Assembly (NCBI RefSeq): GCF_018274385.1
Contig: NZ_JAAFYZ010000045.1
Location: forward strand, 1-57,799
Origin: Catenulispora pinistramenti
GTDB lineage: Bacteria; Actinomycetota; Actinomycetes; Streptomycetales; Catenulisporaceae
Reading direction: 5' to 3'
Length of the DNA: 57,799 nt
Shown: positions 42,843 to 53,820 of the stretch, one piece after another
Layout: each line of letters starts with the position of its first letter
Position numbering within the stretch: the first letter of the stretch is position 1
The notes under the pieces: model-generated
What the model was told of the DNA's origin: nothing
Databases searched by the model: none
What the model saw: the letters and a program-made list of their open reading frames with translations, nothing else
Made by a program: the position numbers and the translations under genes

Positions 42843-44078
42843 ATGGTGACCGGCGTTGAGATCGGCTCTGACGAGGCCCATCAGGGATCAGCCGACCCTG
42901 ATACCACCGCCGGCGGCGGGTACGCCCGATGGCGGGGTCGCCTGAAAGCGGAGACGAAGGCGGCGCTGTACGGGCCGATCGCCGTGTACGTGGCGGCGCA
43001 CGCCGTAGTCGTCGGGCTCTTCGCCTGGAGCATCGCCCACCAGGGCGGGCGGTTCTGGTTCGCATTGAGTTCGTGGGACGCGGACTGGTATGCGAGGGTC
43101 GCCGCCCACGGCTACGAGCATCAACTTCAATACAGCCCCGACGGCCGCATCGAGCAGATGCGCATCGCGTTCTTTCCGTTGCTGCCCGCGCTGGAACGGC
43201 TGATTGCCCGGCCGACCGGCATGGACCCGCATCACGCGGGCATCCTGGTGATCTGGCTGTCCTCGGTGGCCGCCGCCGTCGGGATCCACGCGGTGCTCAA
43301 GGGTTATCTGGGGCACCGGGCCGCGCTGGTCGCGGTGGCGCTCTGGGCCGCGGCCCCGCCGTCGATCTACGAGTCGATGGGTTACTCGGAGTCACTGTTC
43401 ACCGCTGCGTCGGCGTGGGCCGTGTGGGCACTGCTGCGCCGCCGGTGGATCACTGCTGCCGCCTTCACCGTCGCTGCGGGGCTCTGCCGGTCCACCGCGG
43501 TGACCCTGATCGGCCTGGTGTGCCTGCTGGCACTGATCGAAGCGGTCCGAGGCCGGAACTGGCGGGCCATGGTCGCGGTCGTCCTGGCCCCCATGGGGTT
43601 CATCGGGTACATGGTGTACCTCGGCATTCGGACCGGCCATTTCGACGCCTGGTTCCGGGCCGAGAAGGCTCCCTACTGGGAGAGCAGCTTCGACTTCGGC
43701 AAGTCGACGTGGGATTCGCTGCGTGGGCTCGCGGGCTTCGACGGCGCCGACCGCGGGGAGTTCCTCGCCACGGCTCTGGTCGGGGCTGTGGTCGTCTTCG
43801 GTATCGTGGCGTTGTATTTCGTGGTGCGCGATCGCCGGTTGCCCTGGGAACTCGTCGCGTGGACTGTCATCAGTGTTCTGTTCAGCCTGCTGACCGGGGG
43901 CGGTTTCTCCTCCAAGGCGCGTTTCCTGTTGCCCTACTTCGTCCTGTGGGCGCCGTTCGCCACCTGGTTTGCCAGGTCTCGCACGTCATCGGTGGTCCTG
44001 GGGGTGGCGGTGATCGCACTGGTGGGAGGCTGGTATGGCGCGTACTTCCTCGGGCCCGCGAACCACATGTCGCCATGA
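42843..44078 (+). CDS. PIG-V-like GT-C mannosyltransferase
   Basis: A 411-residue polytopic protein. After the first helix comes SSWDADWYARVAAHGYEHQ, the WDxxWY form known from PIG-V-type mannosyltransferases, then MRIAFFPLLPALERLI and IYESMGYSESLFTAASAWAV and FSSKARFLLPYF. About ten helices. ATG 42843 has GAGGGG 10 bases upstream. It would use polyprenyl-phosphate mannose, perhaps the product of the synthase at 27646-28398. The acceptor is unknown. Confidence 0.72.
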   Translation: MVTGVEIGSDEAHQGSADPDTTAGGGYARWRGRLKAETKAALYGPIAVYVAAHAVVVGLFAWSIAHQGGRFWFALSSWDADWYARVAAHGYEHQLQYSPDGRIEQMRIAFFPLLPALERLIARPTGMDPHHAGILVIWLSSVAAAVGIHAVLKGYLGHRAALVAVALWAAAPPSIYESMGYSESLFTAASAWAVWALLRRRWITAAAFTVAAGLCRSTAVTLIGLVCLLALIEAVRGRNWRAMVAVVLAPMGFIGYMVYLGIRTGHFDAWFRAEKAPYWESSFDFGKSTWDSLRGLAGFDGADRGEFLATALVGAVVVFGIVALYFVVRDRRLPWELVAWTVISVLFSLLTGGGFSSKARFLLPYFVLWAPFATWFARSRTSSVVLGVAVIALVGGWYGAYFLGPANHMSP

Positions 44079-44109
44079 GTGCTGCCGCGGGTAACGAGGA
44101 GGGGACACT

Positions 44110-44304
44110 ATGACGTCGGCCGTCACGGTCATCGACGACGCCGAGGACAGGGGTGACGAGCCGGGGGCGGCATCCGTGAACGGCTCGAACCTCGCCGTCT
44201 CTACGGTGCCGGTGTCGATCTGGTCTCCAGGCGCCGTCACTGGTTCGGCGTCGGCGCGATCGTTGCCGTCGTGGGGTTCCTTCTCGCCTGGTGCTCGCTG
44301 CTGA
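44110..44304 (+). pseudogene. N-terminal frame of the DUF2079 gene, shifted
   Basis: A 64-codon frame with the best ribosome site nearby (GAGGAGGGG, about 5 bases before ATG 44110). It begins MTSAVTVIDDAEDRGDEPGA and then drifts into Ser/Pro-rich sequence. The DUF2079 body continues in the -1 frame, where coding sequence including RRRHWFGVGAIVAVVGFLL starts before the first available start codon. A G5 run at 44163-44167 is one possible place for a lost or gained base. Confidence 0.5.
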
Positions 44305-45614
44305 CTTTCTGGCACTACTCCGAGTACGGCTGGGACTCCGAGATCTTCGACCAGGCGATCCGGAACTACGCCCACTTCCACCTGCCGCGGGTCCCCGTCC
44401 TGGGGACCAAATCGCCGACCGACCCGGGCTATCTGCAGCTCAGGGACCACTTCAGCCCGATCCTGGCGTTGTTGGCGCCCCTGTACTGGTTCCGCGACTC
44501 CCCGACGAACCTCTACATAGCCCAGGCGTTCCTTTTCATGGCGGCCGTGCCGGCGGTCTGGCTTTTCACTCGCCGCAAGCTCGGTGTGCTCCCGGCGTAC
44601 TGTGTGTCCCTCGCGTTCGCCCTCGCCTGGCCGTTCCAGGTCGCGGCCGACTTCGAGTTTCACGAGGTCGCCTTCGCAGTGCCGCTCACGGCCTGGATGA
44701 TCGAGCGCTTCGACGCCGGACGCGTTCGATGGGGCTTCGCCGCCGCGGGGGCTCTCCTGCTGGTCAAGGAAGACCAGGGTTTCGTCGTCGCTATGTACGG
44801 CTTGGTCATGGTGCTGCGTGGGAGTCGCCGGCTGGGCGCGAAACTGATCGCCATGGGCGTGGGCGCGCTGGCTGTGTTGAACGTCTTTATTCTCGCGCCG
44901 CTGAACAGCACGCCGGGGCGACAGTGGATGTGGACGCCGCTGGGCAAGACCGCGGGACCGGCGGCGAAGTTCGTCGTCAGCCATCCCATCACTACGCTCG
45001 GCGACTTCCTGGACCCGGCGCATGCGAAGACGCAGACGCTGGTACTCCTTTTTCTGCCGGTACTCTTCCTGGCCTTCAGGTCGACGCTGGTCTTGCTGGC
45101 ACTGCCCTTGATCGGTGAGCGCTTCCTTTCTGACCAGCCGAACTACTGGGGCCTGTCGTACCACTACAACGCCTTCCTGGTGCCGATCCTGTTTCTGGCC
45201 GCGGTGGAAGGCGCGCAGCGGCTGCCCCGGCCGAGGTTCAGCGTCCCGGTCTGGGCGGTCTGCTGCTTGGCGGTGACGTTGGCGCTGCTGCCGCGTTTCG
45301 ATTTGTGGCAGCTGAAGGACTCCAGCTTCCGGGTGGCGGACCTCCCGCAGAACAGCGCCATCTCACAGGCGCTGAAGGTGATACCAGACGGTGCGGTGGT
45401 CGACGCGTATCCGCCTTACGGCATCCGCCTCACGCACCGTGCCAAGGTCGTCACCGCGGGGAGCGCCGGTCGCTACTTGCCAGCCTGGATCATAGAGCGG
45501 GACTCTCCCGGCTTCGTGGCGCAGAACGAGAAGCTCGGGTACAAGATCCGTTACCGCAATGCCGGGATAGTCGTGCTCCAACAGGTTGCCGGCACGCCGA
45601 CAACACGCCCGTGA
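44271..45614 (+). CDS. DUF2079 membrane protein, N-terminus apparently frameshifted
   Basis: A 447-residue frame from a GTG at 44271 that has no ribosome site and cuts into the first membrane helix. Body features of DUF2079, a GT-C-like family: HYSEYGWDSEIFDQAIRNYA, LQLRDHFSPILALLAPLYW, DFEFHEVAFAVPLTAWM, LLLVKEDQGFVVAMYGL and SYHYNAFLVPILFLAAVEG. About nine helices and a short external C-terminal domain. The true start is probably 44110 in another frame. Either a sequencing error, a mutation or a programmed shift is involved. Function unknown, probably an external sugar transfer. Confidence 0.7.
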   Translation: MGFLLAWCSLLTFWHYSEYGWDSEIFDQAIRNYAHFHLPRVPVLGTKSPTDPGYLQLRDHFSPILALLAPLYWFRDSPTNLYIAQAFLFMAAVPAVWLFTRRKLGVLPAYCVSLAFALAWPFQVAADFEFHEVAFAVPLTAWMIERFDAGRVRWGFAAAGALLLVKEDQGFVVAMYGLVMVLRGSRRLGAKLIAMGVGALAVLNVFILAPLNSTPGRQWMWTPLGKTAGPAAKFVVSHPITTLGDFLDPAHAKTQTLVLLFLPVLFLAFRSTLVLLALPLIGERFLSDQPNYWGLSYHYNAFLVPILFLAAVEGAQRLPRPRFSVPVWAVCCLAVTLALLPRFDLWQLKDSSFRVADLPQNSAISQALKVIPDGAVVDAYPPYGIRLTHRAKVVTAGSAGRYLPAWIIERDSPGFVAQNEKLGYKIRYRNAGIVVLQQVAGTPTTRP

Positions 45615-45727
45615 CAGTCCTCAAACCTGTCCCACCTTTGAATATTCCGTGCGATTCAATGTCATGCCGTAATGGCGGCTAGGATCCCGAGAGTTCCTTC
45701 CCATCGTCCGTAGCCCGAGAGGACGCG

Positions 45728-47815
45728 ATGAGCGACATAGCCGTGAAGCGGCCGGATCCAGGATCCGCCGAGCTTCCAGAAGGCGCCGCCGTCGACAACG
45801 AGGTGCCCACGCTCGTCTACCGGGCCATCACCCTGCTCGGCGCCGCCGGTGTCTTCTGGGCGGTATTCCAGATCTTTCCGTTCCAGTCCTCGGCCCCGTA
45901 CACCGGCATCTATGTCGCGCTCGGCTGCATCGCGGCGCTCGGCGTCGCGATCACCGCGATGGCGGCCAAGGACGTGCGGACCCTGAACCGGGCCAACCAC
46001 ATCCTGGTGGCCACGGCGGCGTTGGGCATCATCTGCTACGCGGTCGGCATCATCTTGTCGGGTATCTCCTACGGCACGGACGAGGAGATCTTCGTCCAAC
46101 ACTCGGCGCACTTGCTGGGCCAGGGCGTGAACCCGTACGGCGCCGACCTGACACCGGCGTTCCACCGGTACGCGATGTCGAGCCAGTTCTACACGAAGCT
46201 GCTGGACGGCACCTACACCCACGGCCTGGACTACCCGGCCGTCCCGGTCCTGCTGACCTGGGCCGCCAACGGCATCTTCCACGACTACCACACGGTCGCC
46301 TTCGTCTGCTCCGGCGCGCTCGTCGCCTCGCTGCTGGTCGCCTACAAGCTGCTCCCGCGCGACTACCGCGCGGTGGCCACCATCGTGTGCGTCGGCTACC
46401 CGATCCTGATGGACCACGCCCGCGGCGGCGTCGTCGGCATCATCATGTTGCCGTTCCTGATGATCGCGGTCGCCGGCTGGGAGCGCATCGGCCGCGGCGG
46501 CCGGCTGGACCGGCGCGCGGTCATCGCCGCCCTGTGCTTCGGCGTGGCCCTGTCGGTGCAACAGCTGTCCTGGATGATGGCGCCGTTCTTCGTCACCGCG
46601 ATCTTCCTGACCCGCTGGCCCGAGGTCGGCGCCAAGGTGGCGTTCCGGGTGACGGCGCTGTGGGCGGTGATCGCGGCCGGCACGATGCTGGTCATCAACA
46701 GCCCGTTCATCATCTGGAACCCGGGCTCGTGGATCTCCGGGGTGACCGAACCGCTGCGGCAGAAGGCGATCGCCGAGGGCGAGGGCATGGTCGACATCCC
46801 GATCAGCCTGCACTTCGGTACGGGCAACTTGAACCTGTACTCGGAGGGCGGCGCCGCTGTCTTCGCCGGGCTCTTCGTGCTGTTCGTGCTCTACTTCGAC
46901 CGGCTGCGCCCGGCGTGGATCGTGGTCCCGGCCATGGCGCTGGTGTTCCAGGCCCGGCCGCTCATCGAGTACTTCGCCATCCCGGCGCTGGCCTGGGCGG
47001 TCATGCTGCTCACCGCCGACCGCGACCAGGAGCTGTCGCCGCGTCCGTGGCCGCTGCTGGCGGCCCGGCGGCGTATCGGGATCGGCGTGGTGGCGATGTT
47101 GCCGGCGGTCGGCCTGTGGACGCTGGGCCTGGCCACCCCGCAGCCGCTGGACATGAAGATCACCGGCGTGGTCACCGACGGCGCGCTGAACCAGATCGAC
47201 CAGATGACGGTGCACGTCACCAACAAGACCGGCAGCGCGATGGCTCCACACTTCATGATCACCAACGGCTATTCCACCTCGTTCTGGAACGTGGTCTCCG
47301 GGGCGGCGAAGGTGCCGGGCCACCAGTCGTCCGACTACGTGATCTCCACGCCCGGCCCGGCGTCGAGCCCGGGCACGAACGGCGACTTCACGCTGGCCGC
47401 GGTCTCGGACGTCCCGGCCTCGGTGAGCTACGCGCCGAAGATGGTCGCGGCCCAGTACAACACCGGCTTCCTCGACGACCTGGGCCGCCAGTACGCCGCC
47501 GGGGACACCGCGGAGGTGGACGTCCAGCTGCGCGACCGGCACGGCCGGGTGGCCAAGGCGGCCCACGTGCAGGTGGTGCTGAACCAGGTGGTGTTCACCG
47601 ACTCCGGCATCAGGGGCAGCAACCTGAGCGTCAACGGCGGTACCGCCGGCCAGCCGGCGACGGCTCTGACCGACTCCCTGGGCGTCGCGCACTTCACGAT
47701 CAAGAAGGGCAACAGCGACCCGACCGGTTTGGTCCACCTCCAGGCCTGGATCAAGCAGTCCGGCTCGATCCCGACCTACGGTTACAGCCCGTTCCTGACC
47801 CAACAGTGGCCGTGA
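45728..47815 (+). CDS. GT-C-like membrane protein with Ig-like C-terminal domain
   Basis: A 695-residue protein. Residues about 30-475 hold some twelve membrane helices; the early external loop has YGTDEEIFVQHSAHLLGQGVN followed by PYGADL, and later GLDYPAVPVLLTWAANG, typical of GT-C or GT87-like enzymes. Residues about 480-695 are external beta-rich domains; the last part (DTAEVDVQLRDRHGRVAKAA, then DSLGVAHFTIKKGNS) resembles invasin-type Ig-like repeats. ATG 45728, GAGAGGA just upstream. The Ig-like domain may hold the acceptor glycan or cell wall. Not assigned further. Confidence 0.65.
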   Translation: MSDIAVKRPDPGSAELPEGAAVDNEVPTLVYRAITLLGAAGVFWAVFQIFPFQSSAPYTGIYVALGCIAALGVAITAMAAKDVRTLNRANHILVATAALGIICYAVGIILSGISYGTDEEIFVQHSAHLLGQGVNPYGADLTPAFHRYAMSSQFYTKLLDGTYTHGLDYPAVPVLLTWAANGIFHDYHTVAFVCSGALVASLLVAYKLLPRDYRAVATIVCVGYPILMDHARGGVVGIIMLPFLMIAVAGWERIGRGGRLDRRAVIAALCFGVALSVQQLSWMMAPFFVTAIFLTRWPEVGAKVAFRVTALWAVIAAGTMLVINSPFIIWNPGSWISGVTEPLRQKAIAEGEGMVDIPISLHFGTGNLNLYSEGGAAVFAGLFVLFVLYFDRLRPAWIVVPAMALVFQARPLIEYFAIPALAWAVMLLTADRDQELSPRPWPLLAARRRIGIGVVAMLPAVGLWTLGLATPQPLDMKITGVVTDGALNQIDQMTVHVTNKTGSAMAPHFMITNGYSTSFWNVVSGAAKVPGHQSSDYVISTPGPASSPGTNGDFTLAAVSDVPASVSYAPKMVAAQYNTGFLDDLGRQYAAGDTAEVDVQLRDRHGRVAKAAHVQVVLNQVVFTDSGIRGSNLSVNGGTAGQPATALTDSLGVAHFTIKKGNSDPTGLVHLQAWIKQSGSIPTYGYSPFLTQQWP

Positions 47816-47825
47816 TCTGCTGAAA

Positions 47826-47874
47826 CCGGGGTGGGATGGTCACGGAGCGCGCTCTGGTGACAATCCCGCCCCGG
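47826..47874. terminator. long hairpin between membrane gene and ABC ATPase gene
   Basis: 47826-47843 pairs with 47857-47874 over 18 positions with one mismatch and one G-T pair. The 13-base loop contains the palindrome GAGCGCGCTC. No T-run follows. It may terminate the upstream transcript or act in the leader of the ATPase gene. Confidence 0.55.
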
Positions 47875-47974
47875 CCGGGGTACCGTCACATCCACGGCCC
47901 GGGCGAAACCGCCCCGGGCACCTTTCCAACTCGGATCGTCCGGCACGTTCCTGCCGGTTGAAAGGGAGTGCACC

Positions 47975-49069
<1,095 letters not shown>

Positions 49070-49106
49070 ATATTACGAATTCCGGGCCTGGCCCCGGGGA
49101 GCGCGC

Positions 49107-49150
49107 TGCGCGGATACCATGCCTTGGAACCAAGGCGAGGTATCCGCGCA
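49107..49150. terminator. two-tier hairpin after the ABC ATPase gene
   Basis: TGCGCGGATACC and GGTATCCGCGCA form a perfect 12-bp stem; inside, after a 2-base internal loop, GCCTTGG and CCAAGGC form a second stem. TCAG and four T follow. Located 38 bases after the ATPase stop. Confidence 0.7.
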
Positions 49151-49230
49151 TCAGTTTTAACGGGGGCGTTTCAACGGGGGGCAGGAGGCGGGCCTGTACC
49201 CCGTCACGCCGACAGAGCGGAGTGGACTGG

Positions 49231-51234
49231 ATGAGTGCGGACACCGTTGTCAACGCGGCCGAGACCACGGCGCCGCGCGAGCAACGAAGCCCGCGCAAGC
49301 CGTTCGAGCAACTGGTCGCCGAGCTGATGCAGCGCGACTTCCTCGGCGTACGGGTCGGCGTCCTGCTGCTGATCCTGCCGGTCTTCATCTGCTCGATCGC
49401 CATGCAGATCACCAGCCGGCAGCTGTGGAACCACCCGCCGGACAGCCGCTACTACCTGCCGATGATGGCCAGGGACATGGGCCACTCCTGGCCCGACTCG
49501 ATCCAGATGAACCAGAACATCTCCCCGGGCTGGCATCTGTCCGGCTGGTACTTCGCGGACAACGACCCGACCTGGCAGATGGTCCGGACCCGGCTGCTGT
49601 ACCCGGTGCTGTCCATCCCGTTCGTCTGGATGTGGGGCCTGTCCGGCGGCTCGCTGATGGTCCCGGTGCTCGGCGACATCCTGTTCTTCTGGGTCACCGC
49701 GCGCGTCCTGCAGCGGCTGTACGGCCCCGGCGTCGCGGCGATCGTGGTGATCCTGTTCACCCTCACCCAGCCGATCTTCGGGTTCAGCTGGGCCGGTACC
49801 GACACGCTGGCGATGGGGCTGGCCGCGGTGATCGTGGCCAACCTGCCGATCGAGCGCCGGATCGGCAAGGCGAACCTGGTCTGGCTGGGCGCGGCCTCGA
49901 TCTTCATCGCGCTGACCCGCCAGGTCGGGGTGCTGGCCCCGGCGATGGCCGGGGCGGGCTGGCTGTGGCTGCTGATCCGGGAACGGAACTGGCGCAACCG
50001 CTGGCTGGGATCGCTGATCGTCACCGCGGCCACCACGGTGGTGATCGAGGCGGTGTCGATGATGGTGACCACGGCCAGCGCGGCCAGCGTCATCAGCCAC
50101 GGCGAGACCACCTATCCGGGCATCGCCCACGAGTTCGTGCACTACCTGAAGCTCGTGACCCAGGAAGCCATGACCTACATGTGGCACAACGACCGGGTGC
50201 TGCTGGGCATCCTGGTCACCGCCGGGGTGGGCATGGTGGTCCGGTTCAAGTCCGACGCCGCGGCGGTCTTCTTCGGGGCCGCGGCCGCGACCTACGTCAT
50301 CACCGCGGGCATCGGCTTCTCGCAGTACATGCGCTACGAGATGGTGATGTTCCCGGCCGCCGCGGTGGCGGCGGGGGCGATGGTGCAGCTGCTTATGGGC
50401 GAACACCTGCCTTTCAAGGCGCGGGCATTGGCGGGGGCGGCGGAGTCGAGCCAGGCCACCACTGTCGCCGCCGAGGCTGCGGATTCTGACTCCGGGTCCG
50501 ATTCCGGGTCCGATTCCGGGTCCGACGCCGCATCCGCTTCCGTTCCCGTCTCCGTTTCCGTGCCCTCGGTGCCGAGGCAACGGTTCTCGCCCGCGGCTGC
50601 TCTGGGCCGCACGATGCCCGGCCGCTACCTGGGCTTCGACCAGCCCCGTCCGGACCGCTGGAAGCCGCAGCTGGTCTTCAACGCCGCGGTGCTCGCGGTG
50701 GTCCTGGGCGTCTCGCTGCCGGGCTCCTGGGGCTCGACGCCCACCGCCCCGCCCTCGCCGGCGGTGGCCGCCGCCCAGGGCGGGACGCCCTACGCGTCCA
50801 CGCCGCTGGCGAAGCCGGGCGCGGAGGTGACCCTGAAGGCCGCGTTCGACCAGGCCTCCGGTCTGACCAAGGACAGCGACCTGCTGCAGTACGCCTTCGA
50901 CTGGGTCCACACCCTGCGTTACCGCCCGACGGCCGCGGACCAGCCGGGGTGGAGCACGCGGGACAAGGACGGCACGACGGTCATCCACATCAACTCCCTG
51001 GAGCTGGACCGTCCCGGCCAGGAGGCGTTCGGCCGGGCCATCTCGCTGGACCGGACGGTGCGCTCGGACTCCGTCAAGATCGTGCAGCGACAGGTCACTG
51101 AGTGGGGCGAGGACGTCACGTTCACGGTCCTGGACGACACCGGCGCGGTGCACCAGGGCACCGCGACCACGCTCTACCCGATCTGGGACAAGAAGGATCC
51201 GGGCGTCGTGACCTCGCTGGTCTTCGACAACTGA
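49231..51234 (+). CDS. polytopic membrane protein, GT-C-like, with Ser/Asp linker
   Basis: A 667-residue protein with about ten helices in residues 40-390. The first external loop has NHPPDSRYYLPMMARDMGHSW; a later TRQVGVLAPAMAGAGWLW and a MRYEMVMFP segment also fit GT-C-like enzymes. A low-complexity linker with three SDSG units precedes one more helix (about 475-495) and a 170-residue external domain. The ATG at 49231 is chosen for GGAG 8 bases upstream; a GTG at 49222 is in frame. Followed by a strong terminator. Function not assigned. Confidence 0.65.
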   Translation: MSADTVVNAAETTAPREQRSPRKPFEQLVAELMQRDFLGVRVGVLLLILPVFICSIAMQITSRQLWNHPPDSRYYLPMMARDMGHSWPDSIQMNQNISPGWHLSGWYFADNDPTWQMVRTRLLYPVLSIPFVWMWGLSGGSLMVPVLGDILFFWVTARVLQRLYGPGVAAIVVILFTLTQPIFGFSWAGTDTLAMGLAAVIVANLPIERRIGKANLVWLGAASIFIALTRQVGVLAPAMAGAGWLWLLIRERNWRNRWLGSLIVTAATTVVIEAVSMMVTTASAASVISHGETTYPGIAHEFVHYLKLVTQEAMTYMWHNDRVLLGILVTAGVGMVVRFKSDAAAVFFGAAAATYVITAGIGFSQYMRYEMVMFPAAAVAAGAMVQLLMGEHLPFKARALAGAAESSQATTVAAEAADSDSGSDSGSDSGSDAASASVPVSVSVPSVPRQRFSPAAALGRTMPGRYLGFDQPRPDRWKPQLVFNAAVLAVVLGVSLPGSWGSTPTAPPSPAVAAAQGGTPYASTPLAKPGAEVTLKAAFDQASGLTKDSDLLQYAFDWVHTLRYRPTAADQPGWSTRDKDGTTVIHINSLELDRPGQEAFGRAISLDRTVRSDSVKIVQRQVTEWGEDVTFTVLDDTGAVHQGTATTLYPIWDKKDPGVVTSLVFDN

Positions 51235-51261
51235 TCGGCTGACACCGGCCTCATCGGCCCC

Positions 51262-51301
51262 ACCGGGTCCGGCACGCTTCGGCGCGCCGGACCCGGTTTT
51301 T
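51262..51301 (+). terminator. intrinsic terminator
   Basis: ACCGGGTCCGGC and GCCGGACCCGGT form a perfect 12-bp stem with a 12-base loop, immediately followed by TTTTT. It lies 27 bases after the stop of the preceding gene. It marks the end of the glycan locus. Confidence 0.88.
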
Positions 51302-51416
51302 GGTATCGAAAGCGTCTCGCTGGCAACGCGGCAAGGCCTCCAAATCCTTCTCTGTATGACAGCGCGTTACAGGGACGCCCCGGCGAAGGGGCGCACGGGA
51401 AACATGGGGCCGGCAC

Positions 51417-53675
51417 ATGATCGGACGCCGTCGGGTGATGGGCTACGGGATCGCGGGGACGCTTGGCGCGATCGGGGTCGGGGTCGGGGTCGGCAGCGGG
51501 TTGGTGGCGCGGTCGGTGGCGAGGTCGGTCCGTCCGGATACTGGTCGGGTGGACGCCTCACCGAGCCGGGTTTCCGAGCCCGCCCCCGCGCCGCCCTTCG
51601 ACACCGCGCCGGCGCGCGGCGTTCTGGAACGGCTGTTGGCCGGGCACGCTGATCAGATCGAGCTGCTGGCCGTCCGCGCGGCTGACGACGTCGAGCGCTA
51701 CCGCATCCGCACCTCGGTGCTCGCCGCTGTCACGGTGGAAGGGACGAGCATCGCCGCGCTCCTGGCCGGTGTCGGCTGGTACCTCAAATACGTAGCGGAC
51801 GTCACGGTCTCCTTGCCGGGTGACTCGCTGGGGCGACTGCCGGCGGTGCTGCCGACGCCGCGGGCGCCGATCGCCGGAGCCGCGGCGGTGAAGCACCGAT
51901 TCGCTCTGAACGACACCGAGAACGGCTACGCCGGGGCCTATCGGAGTTGGGCCGAGTGGGAACGCACCTTGGACGTGCTGGCCCTGCACGGCTTCACCGA
52001 AGTGCTGATCCCGGCCGGGCAGGACGAGGTCTATCGGCGGGTGTTCGCAGAGTTCGGATACCGGCCCGACGAGCTCGACGCGTGGATCCCGGCGGCGTCC
52101 TATCAGCCGTGGTGGCTGCTGGGGAACCTGCAAGGCTTCGACGCGCCGGAGGATCCCGCGGTGCGGCAGGCGGGCGTCACAGTGGTGCAGCAGGCCGCCG
52201 ACCGCCTGCGCGAGCTCGGGCTGACGCCGGTGCTGCCCGGCTACCTCGGCGAGGTCCCTCCTGGTTTCGCGCGACGAAACGCCGGAGCCCGGGTCCTCGG
52301 GCAGGGCATCTGGAACGGCTATCAGCGTCCTGACTGGCTCGATCCCCGCGATCCGCACTTCGCCCGGATCGCCGAGTCCTTCTATCGGCACCAGGCCGAT
52401 CTGTACGGCCGCGGCACCGCCTACAAGATGGATCTCCTGCACGAGGGCGGCAACAGCGGCGGCGTGCCGATGGGGGACGCCGCGGTGGCGGTGATGACCG
52501 CCCTGCAGACCGCCCGGCCCGGCGCCACGTGGGTGATGCTGGGCTGGGACGGCAACCCGCGCCGGGACGTCCTGGACGCGCTGCGGAACTGCGCTCCGGC
52601 GGTCTGCGCGCGCAGCGAGGTCCTGATCATCGACGGCTGCTCGGACCGGTTCGCCGCCTTCGACCGCGAGGCCGACTGGGACGGCACCGCCTATGCCTTC
52701 GGCACCATCCCCAACTTCGGCGGCCGCTCGCTGCTCGGCGCCAACGCGGCGACGTGGAGCGACCGCTACTCCAAAGCCCTGGCCGCCAACGGAACCGCCC
52801 TGTCCGGCATCGCCTGGCTCCCCGAAGCCTCCAGCCACGACCCGGCCGCCTTCGAACTCTTCGCCGAACTCGCCTGGCGCCCCGACCCCTTCGACCTGTC
52901 GGACTGGTTCGCCCACTACGCCGCCCGCCGCTACGGCACCGTGGACGCGGCCGCCACCCAGGCCTGGCAGACCTTCGCACAGACCGCGTACTCCCTCCCA
53001 CCGGGCACCTACAGCCAAGCCCAGGACAGCCTGTTCACCGCCTGGCCGGACCTGTCGGCGACCTCGGCCGTGGCCGGCGGCCCGGAAATGCGCTACGACG
53101 CCACGAGCTTCCAGTCGGCCGTCGGCATGCTCCTGCAAGCCGACCCGGCACTACGCACCATCGACGCCTACCGCTACGACATCGTCGACTTCACACGCCA
53201 GGCCCTGGCCAACCACGCCCGCGTCCTGCTGCCGAAGATCAAGGCGGCCTACACCGGCCACGACCTCCCCGGCTTCCACACCCTCACCGGCCGCTGGCTG
53301 AACGCGATGACGCTGCTGGACACCCTGCTCGCCACCGACGAGCGCTTCCTACTCGGCACCTGGCTCCGCTCCGGCGGCCACGACGCCCGCGCCCTGATCA
53401 CCACGTGGGGCGGCCGCACCCCCGCCGCGTCCCTGCACGACTACGGCGGCCGAGAGCTGTCAGGGCTGATCGCGGACGTCTACGTGCCACGCTGGCACCG
53501 GCACTTCGCGGCGCTGGAGCCGGTGGTCGCCGGGACGGCGAAGACGTGGGCGCAGACGGATTGGTTCGCCATGGATGACGCTTGGGCGCGGAGCGGGAAG
53601 GCTTATCCGGTGACGGCGGTGGGCGATCCGTTTGCGGTCGCGAACGATGTCATGGCGTTCCTCGCCGCCTTCTGA
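51417..53675 (+). CDS. alpha-N-acetylglucosaminidase, GH89 family
   Basis: A 752-residue exported enzyme. The N-terminus MIGRRRVMGYGIAGTLGAIG has an RRR and hydrophobic run like a Tat or Sec signal. GH89 layout: N-terminal domain with GVGWYLKYVADVTVSLPGD (about 119-136), then the catalytic barrel with RFALNDTENGYAGAYRSWAE and WERTLDVLALHGF. Glu343 (DLLHEGGN) and Glu470 (IAWLPEASSHDP) are likely the two catalytic acids, spaced as in human NAGLU. It removes terminal alpha-GlcNAc from glycans. Lies after a terminator, so is independent of the glycan genes. Confidence 0.88.
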   Translation: MIGRRRVMGYGIAGTLGAIGVGVGVGSGLVARSVARSVRPDTGRVDASPSRVSEPAPAPPFDTAPARGVLERLLAGHADQIELLAVRAADDVERYRIRTSVLAAVTVEGTSIAALLAGVGWYLKYVADVTVSLPGDSLGRLPAVLPTPRAPIAGAAAVKHRFALNDTENGYAGAYRSWAEWERTLDVLALHGFTEVLIPAGQDEVYRRVFAEFGYRPDELDAWIPAASYQPWWLLGNLQGFDAPEDPAVRQAGVTVVQQAADRLRELGLTPVLPGYLGEVPPGFARRNAGARVLGQGIWNGYQRPDWLDPRDPHFARIAESFYRHQADLYGRGTAYKMDLLHEGGNSGGVPMGDAAVAVMTALQTARPGATWVMLGWDGNPRRDVLDALRNCAPAVCARSEVLIIDGCSDRFAAFDREADWDGTAYAFGTIPNFGGRSLLGANAATWSDRYSKALAANGTALSGIAWLPEASSHDPAAFELFAELAWRPDPFDLSDWFAHYAARRYGTVDAAATQAWQTFAQTAYSLPPGTYSQAQDSLFTAWPDLSATSAVAGGPEMRYDATSFQSAVGMLLQADPALRTIDAYRYDIVDFTRQALANHARVLLPKIKAAYTGHDLPGFHTLTGRWLNAMTLLDTLLATDERFLLGTWLRSGGHDARALITTWGGRTPAASLHDYGGRELSGLIADVYVPRWHRHFAALEPVVAGTAKTWAQTDWFAMDDAWARSGKAYPVTAVGDPFAVANDVMAFLAAF

Positions 53676-53820
53676 CCTGCGCTAAACCCCGCTGAACAGC
53701 AGCGCAGATGGCTATTGACGACCCATCAGATTCGGCATACGGTCCGTTCGGACCAGCGGACCGCGCGTTTGTACCGGCAAACGCGGGCCGGCGGACGCAG
53801 CCGAACGTGGAGGCGTGAGG

